From the NCBI GenBank assembly GCA_946185745.1, contig CAMHKQ010000006.1:26720-90719 (forward strand): a stretch of 64,000 nucleotides of DNA, read 5' to 3'. Origin of the DNA: an uncultured Bacteroidales bacterium. Its GTDB lineage: Bacteria; Bacteroidota; Bacteroidia; Bacteroidales; UBA932. Shown in pieces: positions 1 to 8,524 of the stretch. Within the stretch, counting starts at the first letter, position 1. The number at the start of each line of letters is the position of its first letter. The translations under genes were made by a program, and so were the position numbers. The notes below the pieces were generated by a model, which did not search any database, was not told where the DNA came from, and worked only from the letters and a program-made list of their open reading frames with translations.

Positions 1-285
1 CCTTCCGGCCGCATCGAGTATCTCCGCATAGTCGGGAGCGACAAAACCGAAGTCATAGGCAAGGAACTGGCAATCAGGCGCGCCCTCAGCGAAAGCCATC
101 TCAAGAGTTCGGCCTTCGACGTGGAATGGGAGGGCGACGACTGCATCCTCCGCGGCCGCGGATGGGGACACGGCGTCGGCCTCTGCCAGATAGGCGCGGC
201 GGTGATGGCCTCGAAGGGTTTCGACTGCGCAGGAATCCTTGCCCATTATTATCCCGGATCCGAAATCAGCGACAGCCATGAGTAA
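1..285 (+). CDS. SpoIID/LytB domain protein, C-terminal part (5' end outside window)
   Basis: An open frame runs from base 1 to a TAA at 283-285, so only the last 94 codons of the gene are present. The segment contains [15 protein letters not shown], the hallmark end of the SpoIID/LytB (amidase enhancer) fold, followed by an HYYPG-type tail. Family members bind or cleave peptidoglycan; sporulation SpoIID is a lytic transglycosylase, but this organism is not a spore former, so a role in cell-wall turnover is inferred. The stop overlaps the start of the AmpG-like transporter, which suggests translational coupling and a shared muropeptide-recycling role. The gene is absent from the ORF track because its start lies upstream of the window. 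Confidence 0.85.
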   Translation, partial: PSGRIEYLRIVGSDKTEVIGKELAIRRALSESHLKSSAFDVEWEGDDCILRGRGWGHGVGLCQIGAAVMASKGFDCAGILAHYYPGSEISDSHE

Positions 286-1555
286 GACGAAATCTCCCTG
301 GATGTGGGTGCCTACGCTCTATTTTGCGGAGGGGATTCCCTATTTTCTGGTGAACGTGGTGTCCGTGACCATGTTCAAGCGCCTGGGCATGGACAACGCC
401 TCCCTGGCGGCTCTCACCTCGCTGCTGTATCTGCCCTGGGTGATAAAGCCGCTCTGGAGCCCCCTGGTGGATGTAGTGAAGTCCAAGCGCTGGTGGATTC
501 TGGCTATGCAGGCCGCCATGACGGTGTGTTTCGCGGCGCTGGCCCTGTCGCTTCCCCGCGAAGTGGGGAAACCGGTCGGGGCGTTCGTGCCCGCACTCGT
601 CATCTTCTACGTCTCGGCCATGCTTTCAGCCACCCATGACATAGCCGCCGACGGGTTTTACATGCTCGCTCTGGATGACCACAGGCAGAGCCTTTTCGTT
701 GGCATACGCAGCACGTTCTACAGGATTGCGAGCGTTTTCGGGCAGGGCGTCATCGTGGTGGTGGCGGGACTGCTCGAAACCAGGTACGGCAATATCCCGA
801 GGGCGTGGATTTATACTTTGCTCGGTTCGTCGCTGCTTCTTCTGCTCATAACCCTGTGGCATACTCTTGCCCTGCCGTCGGAGGAACGTTCCCTTGAACC
901 CGAAGCCAGGGAAGAGAAACGCAATTTCGCCGGAGCTTTCAGCACTTTCTTCAGGAAGCCCGGAGTGTGGCTGGCGATTGCGTTCATGCTTCTGTACCGC
1001 CTTCCCGAGGCCCTTTCAGTGAAGATGCTCACGCCCTTCATGCTGGATCCGGTCGATGCCGGCGGCCTTGGCATCACAACGGCCCAGAGCGGACTGGTGT
1101 ACGGGACGGTCGGAGTGATTGCGCTCACCGTCGGAGGCATCCTGGGCGGTCTTTTCGCAGCCCGGGTGGGCCTGCGCAAGTCGCTGTGGCCCATGGCATT
1201 GAGCCTTGCTCTTCCGTGTGCGGTGTATCTCTATATGGCCATCGCGCAGCCTTCGGAGCTCTGGAAGATTTATGTCTGCGTGGCCTTTGACCAGTTCGGA
1301 TACGGTTTCGGTTTCACGGCCTACATGCTGTACATGATGTATTTCAGCGAAGGCGAGTACCAGACTTCCCATTACGCCCTGTGCACGGCCTTCATGGCCA
1401 TGAGCATGATGGTGCCGGGCTTCTTCGCCGGCTGGCTCCAGCAAAGTCTCGGCTATACCGGTTTCTTCGTGCTGGTGATGATATGCTGCATCGCCACCAT
1501 TGCCGTGACAGCATTCATCCCCCGGACCATAAAACACGATTACGGCAAAAAATAA
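278..1555 (+). CDS. ampG: AmpG-like MFS transporter (muropeptide permease family)
   Basis: A 425-aa inner membrane protein with about 12 hydrophobic segments. The N-terminal stretch [11 protein letters not shown] and the following [11 protein letters not shown] are typical of Bacteroidota AmpG-type major facilitator proteins, which import anhydro-muropeptides for cell-wall recycling. The ORF track starts at a TTG at 239, but the ATG at 278 overlaps the preceding SpoIID stop (ATGAGTAA) and places [10 protein letters not shown] directly before the first transmembrane segment, so 278 is preferred. Coupling to a SpoIID-domain gene supports a peptidoglycan role. Substrate is inferred from the family; related MFS proteins of other specificity cannot be excluded. 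Confidence 0.8.
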   Translation: MSKTKSPWMWVPTLYFAEGIPYFLVNVVSVTMFKRLGMDNASLAALTSLLYLPWVIKPLWSPLVDVVKSKRWWILAMQAAMTVCFAALALSLPREVGKPVGAFVPALVIFYVSAMLSATHDIAADGFYMLALDDHRQSLFVGIRSTFYRIASVFGQGVIVVVAGLLETRYGNIPRAWIYTLLGSSLLLLLITLWHTLALPSEERSLEPEAREEKRNFAGAFSTFFRKPGVWLAIAFMLLYRLPEALSVKMLTPFMLDPVDAGGLGITTAQSGLVYGTVGVIALTVGGILGGLFAARVGLRKSLWPMALSLALPCAVYLYMAIAQPSELWKIYVCVAFDQFGYGFGFTAYMLYMMYFSEGEYQTSHYALCTAFMAMSMMVPGFFAGWLQQSLGYTGFFVLVMICCIATIAVTAFIPRTIKHDYGKK

Positions 1556-1617
1556 TTTCCAAAATATTGTTACATTAGGCACGATTTATCGTCTATAGAT
1601 TAAAGAACACTAAAAAC

Positions 1618-3105
1618 ATGAGCACCATGAGAACATTCTTCAAACTCGCATTGACCGCTGCAGCAGCTGCAGCCCTTGCACTTTCTTCCGTTGATCTCAG
1701 TGCCCAGTCACGCGGGGGAGGCAGCTCCCGAAGCGGTTCGAGCAGCCGTTCTTCCAGCAGCAGTGTTTCCCGCTCCAGCTCGGGCAGTTCTTCCGCCGGC
1801 ATATCCCGTTCCAGCGGTGCATCCACCCGCTCGTCCGGCAGTATCTCCAGCTCGTCAAGCAGCGCTTCCCGTTCGTCCGGCAGCGTCTCCCGTTCCTCTT
1901 CACCCCAGGTGAACAGGGGCAGCCAGAGCACTACCAGGGCACAGGGCGGCACCATAAGCAGCTCTTCCAGGAGCACCGGCACTACCGGTCTCTCGCGCGG
2001 TTCCGAAGTGACTCAAAAGAGCTCGGGCAGCAGCACCCGCAGCAGCGGCACCACCGCAAGCAGGGGTTCTTCCAGCTCCAGCGCACGCAGCGGCGGCACC
2101 GTCACCAGCAGGTCCTCGGGCACCACCACTACCCGCAGTTCAGGGCTCACCAGGGGAGAGGAAGTTTCCCCCAAGTCCGCAGCCGACAAGACCGGCGGCA
2201 ATAACAGGGGTGCCACCACCACTACCACTAGCGGCCGCAACTACGGGGTGGGTTCTTCCTCCCGCGGATACGACACCGGTGACAGCTACAATCGCCAGAC
2301 CCAGGGTCCTCCCGCAAACGAAGTCCGCTTCGACGACCACGGAAAGCGCGTTCATCCGCACGACCGTCCTTTCATGGACTGGAACCGTCCCGGCCACTTC
2401 TACGGCGGAAACCCCCACTACTTCGGATACAGGGTACGTTACCTGCCCCACTACAGAAGGGTCAGATACTGGGGTATCGACTATTACTTCTACAACGACA
2501 TCTGGTACAGGTACTATCTCGGTCACTACGTGATCTGCCGTCCGCCCTACGGAATCGGATTCGGCTACGACCTCTACAACCTCGAGCTTGACGTGATCAG
2601 GTTCGCCTACTACAACAACGTTTACCGTTCATACCATATCATCAACAGCAACTACGACACCATCCTCGAGCAGAACCGCATAATTGCAGAGAACAACGCC
2701 ATCATAGCGGCGCAGAACGCAATGATCGCGGCTCAGCAGGCCACTCCCTCACATATCGGGGCTGCAGCCGGACCGGTTGAAGACCTGAACGCACTCAAGA
2801 GTCTCGACTCCTACACCCTTGCGACCAGACTCGGGCTCATCCAGAGCTATGCGGCTGCAAACCAGGAGTACTACTACGACGACGGCGTGTTCTTCGTCAG
2901 GGACAACGGGGAATACAAGGTGATAGTTCCTCCCGCAGGAGCACTCATCAAGGCCCTCCCCGACGACTACGAAATCGTAAGGCTGGCAGATAATAACGAA
3001 TACTACAGGGTAGACGACACCATCTACCGCATGACGGTAACCGACGGAGTTCCGTACTTCGAGGTCCTCGGACAGCTCCAGCAGAACACTGTAGTTATGA
3101 AATAA
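1618..3105 (+). CDS. Secreted Ser/Arg/Gly/Thr-rich protein with DUF6515-like C-terminal region
   Basis: A 495-aa protein with an N-terminal signal peptide (TAAAAAALALSSVDLSAQ). Residues about 32-210 are extremely low in complexity, dominated by Ser with Arg, Gly and Thr. The rest is aromatic-rich: HPHDRPFMDWNRPGHFYGG, then many Tyr-rich short blocks around YRVRYLPHYRRVRYWGIDYY, then an Asn/Gln/Ala helix (residues about 350-375), and a C-terminal domain that may be a repeated small beta fold (YYYDDGVFFV and EYYRVDDTIYRM). This pattern resembles the Bacteroidales DUF6515 family, of unknown function, probably exported. An alternative start is the ATG at 1627. The 3' end overlaps murI by 11 nt in convergent orientation. 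No promoter of the usual type was recognised upstream. Confidence 0.75.
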   Translation: MSTMRTFFKLALTAAAAAALALSSVDLSAQSRGGGSSRSGSSSRSSSSSVSRSSSGSSSAGISRSSGASTRSSGSISSSSSSASRSSGSVSRSSSPQVNRGSQSTTRAQGGTISSSSRSTGTTGLSRGSEVTQKSSGSSTRSSGTTASRGSSSSSARSGGTVTSRSSGTTTTRSSGLTRGEEVSPKSAADKTGGNNRGATTTTTSGRNYGVGSSSRGYDTGDSYNRQTQGPPANEVRFDDHGKRVHPHDRPFMDWNRPGHFYGGNPHYFGYRVRYLPHYRRVRYWGIDYYFYNDIWYRYYLGHYVICRPPYGIGFGYDLYNLELDVIRFAYYNNVYRSYHIINSNYDTILEQNRIIAENNAIIAAQNAMIAAQQATPSHIGAAAGPVEDLNALKSLDSYTLATRLGLIQSYAAANQEYYYDDGVFFVRDNGEYKVIVPPAGALIKALPDDYEIVRLADNNEYYRVDDTIYRMTVTDGVPYFEVLGQLQQNTVVMK

Positions 3106-3853
3106 GAGACATTCTCAAAAGATTTTCGGCAGACCCGGAGGCGAGATATTCGACTCCGGGTTCGCTTTTTCCGGCAGGAATGCCGTTTTCGGCCATTACG
3201 TCGGCGAGGCGCCTGGCAACTGCAGGAGCCGGGTCTATGAAGCGCACGTCCGGGTGGCCGTCTTCTGCCGCGACTTTGCGGAGGGTGTCCAGCAGGAAGG
3301 GGTAGTGTGTGCAGCCAAGCACTATGCGGTCGGCACCCTCGTCGAGCAGGGGAGCGAGACTCGCCCGGACGACCTGCTCCGCATGGGGTCCGGTGAGTTC
3401 CCCGTTTTCCACCAGTTCCACAAATCCGTGGCCGACCCTTTCCTCGATGCGGACTTCGTTTTCGAAGCGGCCTTTGGTGTTGAGATACTTGCTGCCCTTG
3501 AGGGTGCCTGCGGTGGCCAGGATGCCTATGACCCCCGTTTCAGTGCCGAGGGCGGCCGGCTTGACGGCCGGTTCCATGCCGATGAAGGGGATGGGGTATT
3601 CGGCCCTGAGCTTTTCAATGGCGGCGGCGGTGGCGGTGTTGCAGGCGAGCACCATGGCGTCGGCGCCTCTCCAGAGGAAATGGTTCGTGATGCGGCGGAG
3701 CCTGTCCTGGATGTATTCAGGCGTTTTCTCGCCGTACGGGCAGTGGGCATTGTCGGCAAAATAGATGTAGCGTTCCTGCGGAAGAACCTTGCGTATCTCG
3801 CGGAAAACGCTCAGACCTCCGACTCCGGAATCCATTATGCCGATAATTGCCAT
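3095..3853 (-). CDS. murI: Glutamate racemase
   Basis: 252 aa, within the usual 250-280 aa range. It interconverts L- and D-glutamate for the peptidoglycan stem peptide in the cytoplasm. The N-terminus MAIIGIMDSGVGGLS carries the family Asp-Ser motif. The two catalytic cysteines sit in LACNTATAAA (about residue 71) and VLGCTHYPFL (about residue 181). The gene lies 22 nt behind the last glycosyltransferase of the glycan operon and in the same direction, so it is probably the terminal gene of that long transcript. It overlaps the convergent Ser-rich gene at its 3' end, with no obvious terminator between them. Confidence 0.96.
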   Translation of the reverse strand: MAIIGIMDSGVGGLSVFREIRKVLPQERYIYFADNAHCPYGEKTPEYIQDRLRRITNHFLWRGADAMVLACNTATAAAIEKLRAEYPIPFIGMEPAVKPAALGTETGVIGILATAGTLKGSKYLNTKGRFENEVRIEERVGHGFVELVENGELTGPHAEQVVRASLAPLLDEGADRIVLGCTHYPFLLDTLRKVAAEDGHPDVRFIDPAPAVARRLADVMAENGIPAGKSEPGVEYLASGSAENLLRMSLIS

Positions 3854-3875
3854 TGCAGTACAAATATAGTCAATT

Positions 3876-4820
3876 TCAGGGTTTCAGGCCCTTGAACAGG
3901 TTAAGCAGCCTGAAGGCCGCCACATAGTTCCCCCCGAGCAGGCGGAAGAGCAGATGCTCGAAACGGTAGCGGGCTATGTCGCTGCGGCGGAAAACCTCCA
4001 GCAGCCCTTTCTTTCCGGAAAGGAAGGAGTTGAAGGCGCGTTTTTCCTGCCGCCCGAAGGGGGTGATGTCCAGCAGGGCGCGGTTTACCATTACGCAGAT
4101 GCGCTGGCTGAACACGCGTCGGTCAGCCTCTTCGGACACGCTCCCGTCGCGGAAGGAAAGCAGCGATTCGGCAACAGTGATGCGGTCGTAAGCCTTCCTG
4201 ATATTCCGGGAGCGGGTGATGCTGCCACCCCGTACCAGTACGTTGTATGAAGGCCGGTTTGTGACGTGGCAGCTTTCCGCCATGTACAGGGCCCTCGGAA
4301 TCAGCTCGGAATCCTCGAAGAAGATGCCTACCATGAAGCGGAGGTTGTTTTCCTGCAGGAAACCCCTGCGCCAGATGTACATGACGGCGCAGTCGAGCCA
4401 TTTGAGGGAGCGGAAGACTTCCGCCGGGCCTGCATTTTCGGGGAGGACGTTCCTGAGGGGGCCGGTGCCGTTGTTTCTGGCAGCTACGGAGATGTAGTCG
4501 CACGGGTGTTCCTTCACTGTGGCGCAGGCCCATTCCACTGAACCATCCGTGAGCGAATCGTCGGAATCGACGAACCATACGTAATCGCCCTTCGCCACCC
4601 GCAGCCCTGCATTCCTGGCGGCGCTCGGCCCGGCGTTTTCCTGTGACAGCACGGTGATGCCCGGATGCTCCGCGGAGAGCCTGCGGGCGAGCGCGTGGCT
4701 GCCGTCGGTGGAACCGTCGTTCACGATGATGATCTCGGCATCGCCACCCAGGCAGGAAAGGACGCACATTTCCAGCCAGGCTTCGGTGTTGTAGACAGGT
4801 ATGATTATGCTAAGGGTCAT
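3876..4820 (-). CDS. Glycosyltransferase family 2 (GT-A fold)
   Basis: 314 aa. It begins TLSIIIPVYNTEAWLE, the classic GT2 start, followed by IIIVNDGSTDGS and the metal-binding FVDSDDSLTDG at about residues 90-100. An acidic FFEDSEL further on fits the catalytic-base region. It should transfer a sugar from a nucleotide donor to a lipid-linked glycan at the cytoplasmic face of the inner membrane; donor and acceptor cannot be read from sequence. The start overlaps the stop of the upstream glycosyltransferase by 4 nt (ATGA). It is the last glycosyltransferase of the operon. Confidence 0.9.
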   Translation of the reverse strand: MTLSIIIPVYNTEAWLEMCVLSCLGGDAEIIIVNDGSTDGSHALARRLSAEHPGITVLSQENAGPSAARNAGLRVAKGDYVWFVDSDDSLTDGSVEWACATVKEHPCDYISVAARNNGTGPLRNVLPENAGPAEVFRSLKWLDCAVMYIWRRGFLQENNLRFMVGIFFEDSELIPRALYMAESCHVTNRPSYNVLVRGGSITRSRNIRKAYDRITVAESLLSFRDGSVSEEADRRVFSQRICVMVNRALLDITPFGRQEKRAFNSFLSGKKGLLEVFRRSDIARYRFEHLLFRLLGGNYVAAFRLLNLFKGLKP

Positions 4821-5647
4821 CTGCGGAACAGTTTTTTGAGGAAATAGGTGAATTTCGCGGCGGCTATCTGCCAGCGGGGAGTGCCCATGTAGTTGCGGTA
4901 GTAGTAGCAGTCGCTTTCGAAGGCCATCTGCCTCCGCTTCAGGGCGTCGAAGTAGCGGGCGGTGGTCGCCTCATGCTCGTGGAGCACGCTCACCGACGGA
5001 AGATACCATTCGCCCCGGCCGATCTGTTTCATGCGCTCCGCCAGTATCGCCTCTTCTGCGTAAAGGAAGGTGGCCGGGTCCATGCCGCCGCAGGCCCGGT
5101 AGTCCTCGCCCCTGGCCATGAAGAAACAGCCGGAAACCAGGTAACACGGACCTTCATCCCTCGGCACAACGGTCTCGTAGAGGGCGGCATGTTTTTTCCG
5201 CGAGAGGTACAGGTTGCTCCAGTAGATTGCCACGTGCCTGTGCCAGAAACTCCTGTAGGGGTGCGGGCTCTGCAACTTGCCGTCGAGACCGACCACCTTG
5301 GGGCCTATCACGCCGTATTCAGGAAGCTCCGAGAGCCTCGCGGCCATGGCATCGACTACCGACGGGTCGGTAAAGACTATGTCGTTGTTGGCGAATAGGT
5401 AGAAATCCGCCTCTGGGAAAACTGCGGCTCCGGCGTTGTTGCCCCTGGCGAAGCCGGCGTTCTCTTTCATTTCCAGCACTTTGCAGCCTTCGGGGAGGCC
5501 CTTCCGCAGGGCAGCGGCGCTCTCTGCCGTGGACGCGTTGTCCACCACCACCACCTCGTGCGGGGCGGAAATCCTGCTGACTTCCTCCCTTACGAAGCGG
5601 ATGGTCTGTTCTTCGTTCCGATAGTTTATGACTATGACGGCTACCAT
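4817..5647 (-). CDS. Glycosyltransferase family 2, rhamnosyltransferase-like
   Basis: 276 aa. It begins MVAVIVINYRNEEQT and contains EVVVVDNASTAES, NAGFARGNNAG and FANNDIVF, the arrangement seen in WbbL-like rhamnosyl or deoxyhexosyl transferases, where NND replaces a canonical DXD. LYAEEAILAERMKQIG and HEHEATT match the C-terminal acidic and His motifs of that subgroup. A deoxysugar donor would fit the CDP-sugar genes in the same operon, but this is inference. It overlaps both neighbours by a few nucleotides. Confidence 0.9.
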   Translation of the reverse strand: MVAVIVINYRNEEQTIRFVREEVSRISAPHEVVVVDNASTAESAAALRKGLPEGCKVLEMKENAGFARGNNAGAAVFPEADFYLFANNDIVFTDPSVVDAMAARLSELPEYGVIGPKVVGLDGKLQSPHPYRSFWHRHVAIYWSNLYLSRKKHAALYETVVPRDEGPCYLVSGCFFMARGEDYRACGGMDPATFLYAEEAILAERMKQIGRGEWYLPSVSVLHEHEATTARYFDALKRRQMAFESDCYYYRNYMGTPRWQIAAAKFTYFLKKLFRR

Positions 5648-6591
5648 TTGGGATCTTTGAATTTTCCGGTGGTGAATCCGCTCCGGAGTATCCTGCCAAG
5701 CTTCTGCCAGCGCCTCTTCACATATATCCAGATGGCCATGCGTCTCATTTTCAGGTACTCCGCTCTCGTATAGTACACTTCCATCGACTTGTCTATGTCG
5801 GTGAGGTCATAGGAGTGGGCACTTTTGCAGAAGACCTCCTTGTAGTATACGTCGGTGAGCCAGTCATACATGTCCCCTTTGACCTTTACAAAGGTTCCGG
5901 TGCTGATGCGCTCCCTTTTCCTGAGGTCGTTCAGGATGTCGAGGTAGACTACGGCATGTGCACGGAAGTAATTGTATCCTCCTTTACCTTTGTCGTCCGG
6001 CTGGGTCGCAAGCGGCGTATTGTCAATAACATACCTGGACTGCTGCCTCATCTCGAAGAGCAGGGAAGAGTTTGGGAACAACTTGTCGTATGCTATGGAA
6101 TCCATCACGGGCTTGTCTATGTCCCATATGCCAAGACCTCCCATCCAGCACGACCACGTGGACATGCCGTAGACGAAGGAGTTGAAGTCTTCACATTCGG
6201 TGAGCTGCCCGAGTTTAAGATGCCCGGAAGCAAAATATACCACCGGTTTTTCATCCTTGTACCTGTCTACTATATCCAGCATCCGTTGCAGGGCCCCCGG
6301 AACAAGCACCTCGCGATGGTTCATCGCCTTGCAGAAAGTGCCCTTGCCGAGTTTGAGAGCATCCATTATGTTGTGAAAACCCTGGGATGTCGTACGCCTG
6401 TAGGTGAGATTGGGATACTGAAGCTCTTTGACGGCTTTTTCCAGCTCGTCTGAAGGGCCGTTGTCCGTGATGACAACCTCGAATCTGTCCGTGTCGCAGC
6501 CCTGGGCGTAGATACTTTCAAGTGCCGGCAGAACCCAGCGGGCCGTGCCGTTTGTGGGGATGCAGATGGATAATGTCAAATTGTCCTTCAT
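5641..6591 (-). CDS. Glycosyltransferase family 2-like protein with degenerate DXD motif
   Basis: 316 aa. The N-terminus LTLSICIPTNGTARWVLPAL and EVVITDNGPSDELE are recognisable GT2 elements. At the position where a DXD would bind metal the protein reads KAMNHREVLVPGAL, so the usual acidic pair is missing. The C-terminal third is basic and resembles no domain I know. By eye the gene is somewhat more AT-rich than its neighbours, which could mean separate acquisition. It may be an active but atypical transferase or a non-catalytic partner. Confidence 0.8.
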   Translation of the reverse strand: MKDNLTLSICIPTNGTARWVLPALESIYAQGCDTDRFEVVITDNGPSDELEKAVKELQYPNLTYRRTTSQGFHNIMDALKLGKGTFCKAMNHREVLVPGALQRMLDIVDRYKDEKPVVYFASGHLKLGQLTECEDFNSFVYGMSTWSCWMGGLGIWDIDKPVMDSIAYDKLFPNSSLLFEMRQQSRYVIDNTPLATQPDDKGKGGYNYFRAHAVVYLDILNDLRKRERISTGTFVKVKGDMYDWLTDVYYKEVFCKSAHSYDLTDIDKSMEVYYTRAEYLKMRRMAIWIYVKRRWQKLGRILRSGFTTGKFKDPKW

Positions 6592-7517
6592 ATCTTTGAG
6601 ATTGAATCTGTAAACATTATTATGCCCTCCTCGAGGCTGGTGGAATGGAAATCGATGAGGGAGCCTATCTTCGAGCAGTCGAGCACTATGGAATCCACGT
6701 CTACGGTGCGTTTGTCGACGTATTCCACTTTGAGCGGCCTGTCAAGGTGAGCACCCAGGATGGAGAGCACCTCGTTCACCTGATAACCCTTCCCGCTGCC
6801 GACGTTCACCGTCTCGCAGGAAACTCCTTTCTCTATGAGCCGGAACACTGCATCAGTGAGGTCATCCACATAAATGTAGTCCCTTACGGCCTTGCCGTCG
6901 CCCCATATCTGCAGGGCTTCTCCTTCGAGTGCCTTGCCGGCTGCGACTGCTATCAGCCCCTGTTTCCCGCCCGGCTTCTGGCCGGGGCCGTATGCGTTAG
7001 ACGGCCGCACGATAAGGTAGTCCAGCCCGGAACGGCGGTGCTCGAAGTATACCAGGTCTTCGATTATGCTTTTGGACAGGCCGTAGTAAGAGATGGGCTT
7101 GCGTATGTCGTCTTCGCGGTGGGGGCGTCCGCCGTTGTTGCCGTATACCGTTCCGCCGGAAGAGAAGAAGACGAGTTTCACCTTCTTTTCGGCACAGAGC
7201 CTGAAGAGGCTTGCGGAAGGACTGATGATGCGATCGGTCTCTCGGCGGAAATGCTCGAGTGAACTGCCCGGAATCATGGTGGAAACCAGGTGGGCGGCTA
7301 CAACAACCCCGTAGCGGTCAATGACATCCGCAATCAGGGCGGTGTCGTCCAGAGTGCCGCGGACGAGCTCTATCCTGCCTGCGAACGGCTCGAGCCTCGA
7401 GAGGTCGGCGGTTTCGGGTTCGAGCACCACCACCCTCCAGCCTTTATCGCTGAGGTATTTCCTTACCAGTGACGCGCCTATGAATCCGGCGCCGCCTATG
7501 ATCAGTATCGTCTGCAT
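6588..7517 (-). CDS. NAD-dependent epimerase/dehydratase (GalE/WcaG-like extended SDR)
   Basis: 309 aa. The Rossmann motif GGAGFIG starts at about residue 8. The SDR serine is in FFSSGGTVYG and the catalytic YxxxK in SYYGLSKSI. RPSNAYGPGQ and VRDYIYVDDL are typical of nucleotide-sugar epimerases such as GalE or WbpP. It probably makes a UDP- or dTDP-sugar used by the adjacent glycosyltransferases; the exact sugar is unknown. It overlaps the downstream glycosyltransferase by 4 nt and the upstream one by 16 nt. Confidence 0.88.
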   Translation of the reverse strand: MQTILIIGGAGFIGASLVRKYLSDKGWRVVVLEPETADLSRLEPFAGRIELVRGTLDDTALIADVIDRYGVVVAAHLVSTMIPGSSLEHFRRETDRIISPSASLFRLCAEKKVKLVFFSSGGTVYGNNGGRPHREDDIRKPISYYGLSKSIIEDLVYFEHRRSGLDYLIVRPSNAYGPGQKPGGKQGLIAVAAGKALEGEALQIWGDGKAVRDYIYVDDLTDAVFRLIEKGVSCETVNVGSGKGYQVNEVLSILGAHLDRPLKVEYVDKRTVDVDSIVLDCSKIGSLIDFHSTSLEEGIIMFTDSISKI

Positions 7518-8524
7518 AATCTTCTTTCAAAAAAGTGGGTGGCGCTTATCAGGCGTCCGAGTACTTTTGTTATCCGGCGGTCCTCCGCAGCTTCGCGCCC
7601 GTCCCGGGGAAGCTCAAGGCCGCTGAAATCCACTTCGGGATACTCCGCAGGGTACCGTTCTTTTATCATGGTCCTCAAATGCCCGTTGAAGTACCTTGCA
7701 AATGCTTTTTTCCATCGGGCGGGCAGGTGAAGCTGCGTCCCCGTCCATTCTTTCAGCGGCTGACAGGTGCGCATGAAGGCCAGAAGCGTCTCCAGTTTCT
7801 GCGACTCGTTGATGCTCCAGCGGTACATGCAGAGCGGCTGGTCGTAGCGGTACACGCGCAGCTTTTTTGCCGCGAGCACGTTGAAATAGTAGTCGGCCGA
7901 AGGGTAGCCTTCTTCACTCCACCCGCCCAGGGCGACGACCGCGTCTCTGCGGAACAGCACGCCGGTGGGGGCGTCGGGATTGCTCGGGAGATAGTCGCAC
8001 ATGCGGAGCCTGAAAACGGGCTGCGGCATCAGTTCTGGATAATCGATGTCATCGTCCGAAAAACGCTTCTTCTTCGGGTAGAGGCAGTCGATTCCAGGCT
8101 TGTCCGACACAATCCGCATGCATCTGGAAAGGAACTCCGGGTGAAGCAGGTCGTCGTCGTGCACCATAACGAAATAATCGCTCTTGCAGAGCTCCACGAT
8201 TCGGTTCCAGTTGCCCGTCATGCCGAGGTTCGCAGCGTGCTTGTAATAGACTGTCCTGGGCGAGGCGAGCGAGCGAACGTACTCTTCCGTTTCGTCGCCT
8301 CGTTCCGGGTTGTTGTCGCAGATGAGTATGTCGTAATCGTCGAAACCCTTCTGGGCCAGGGCGCTTTCCACTGTTGCCCTGAGGGTGACGGTGCGTTTGT
8401 ATGTTGGAATGGCTATAGTTACCTTATGGGGCACGGGAGTGCCGCACACCGGAATGGAAGGGGTCCCGGAGTAACGCGCGAAGTTGTCGTGCGGGGTCAT
8501 GAGCCACTTAATGTCCTTTTCCAT
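7502..8524 (-). CDS. Glycosyltransferase family 2
   Basis: 340 aa. After a leader of about 30 residues the GT2 core begins HKVTIAIPTYKRTVTLRAT. DILICDNNPERGDE binds the nucleotide and FVMVHDDDLLHPEF gives an intact DXD-type metal site at about residue 125. It has a long basic C-terminal tail but no transmembrane segment. It sits between the flippase and the epimerase, overlapping both by about 16 nt. Donor and acceptor are unknown. Confidence 0.9.
   Translation of the reverse strand: MEKDIKWLMTPHDNFARYSGTPSIPVCGTPVPHKVTIAIPTYKRTVTLRATVESALAQKGFDDYDILICDNNPERGDETEEYVRSLASPRTVYYKHAANLGMTGNWNRIVELCKSDYFVMVHDDDLLHPEFLSRCMRIVSDKPGIDCLYPKKKRFSDDDIDYPELMPQPVFRLRMCDYLPSNPDAPTGVLFRRDAVVALGGWSEEGYPSADYYFNVLAAKKLRVYRYDQPLCMYRWSINESQKLETLLAFMRTCQPLKEWTGTQLHLPARWKKAFARYFNGHLRTMIKERYPAEYPEVDFSGLELPRDGREAAEDRRITKVLGRLISATHFFERRLCRRY

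Noticed and set aside
1700-2240. Possible CRISPR or DNA repeat array in the Ser-codon-rich region
   Set aside because: The periodicity comes from Ser/Arg/Gly codons; there are no constant repeats with unique spacers and no cas genes.
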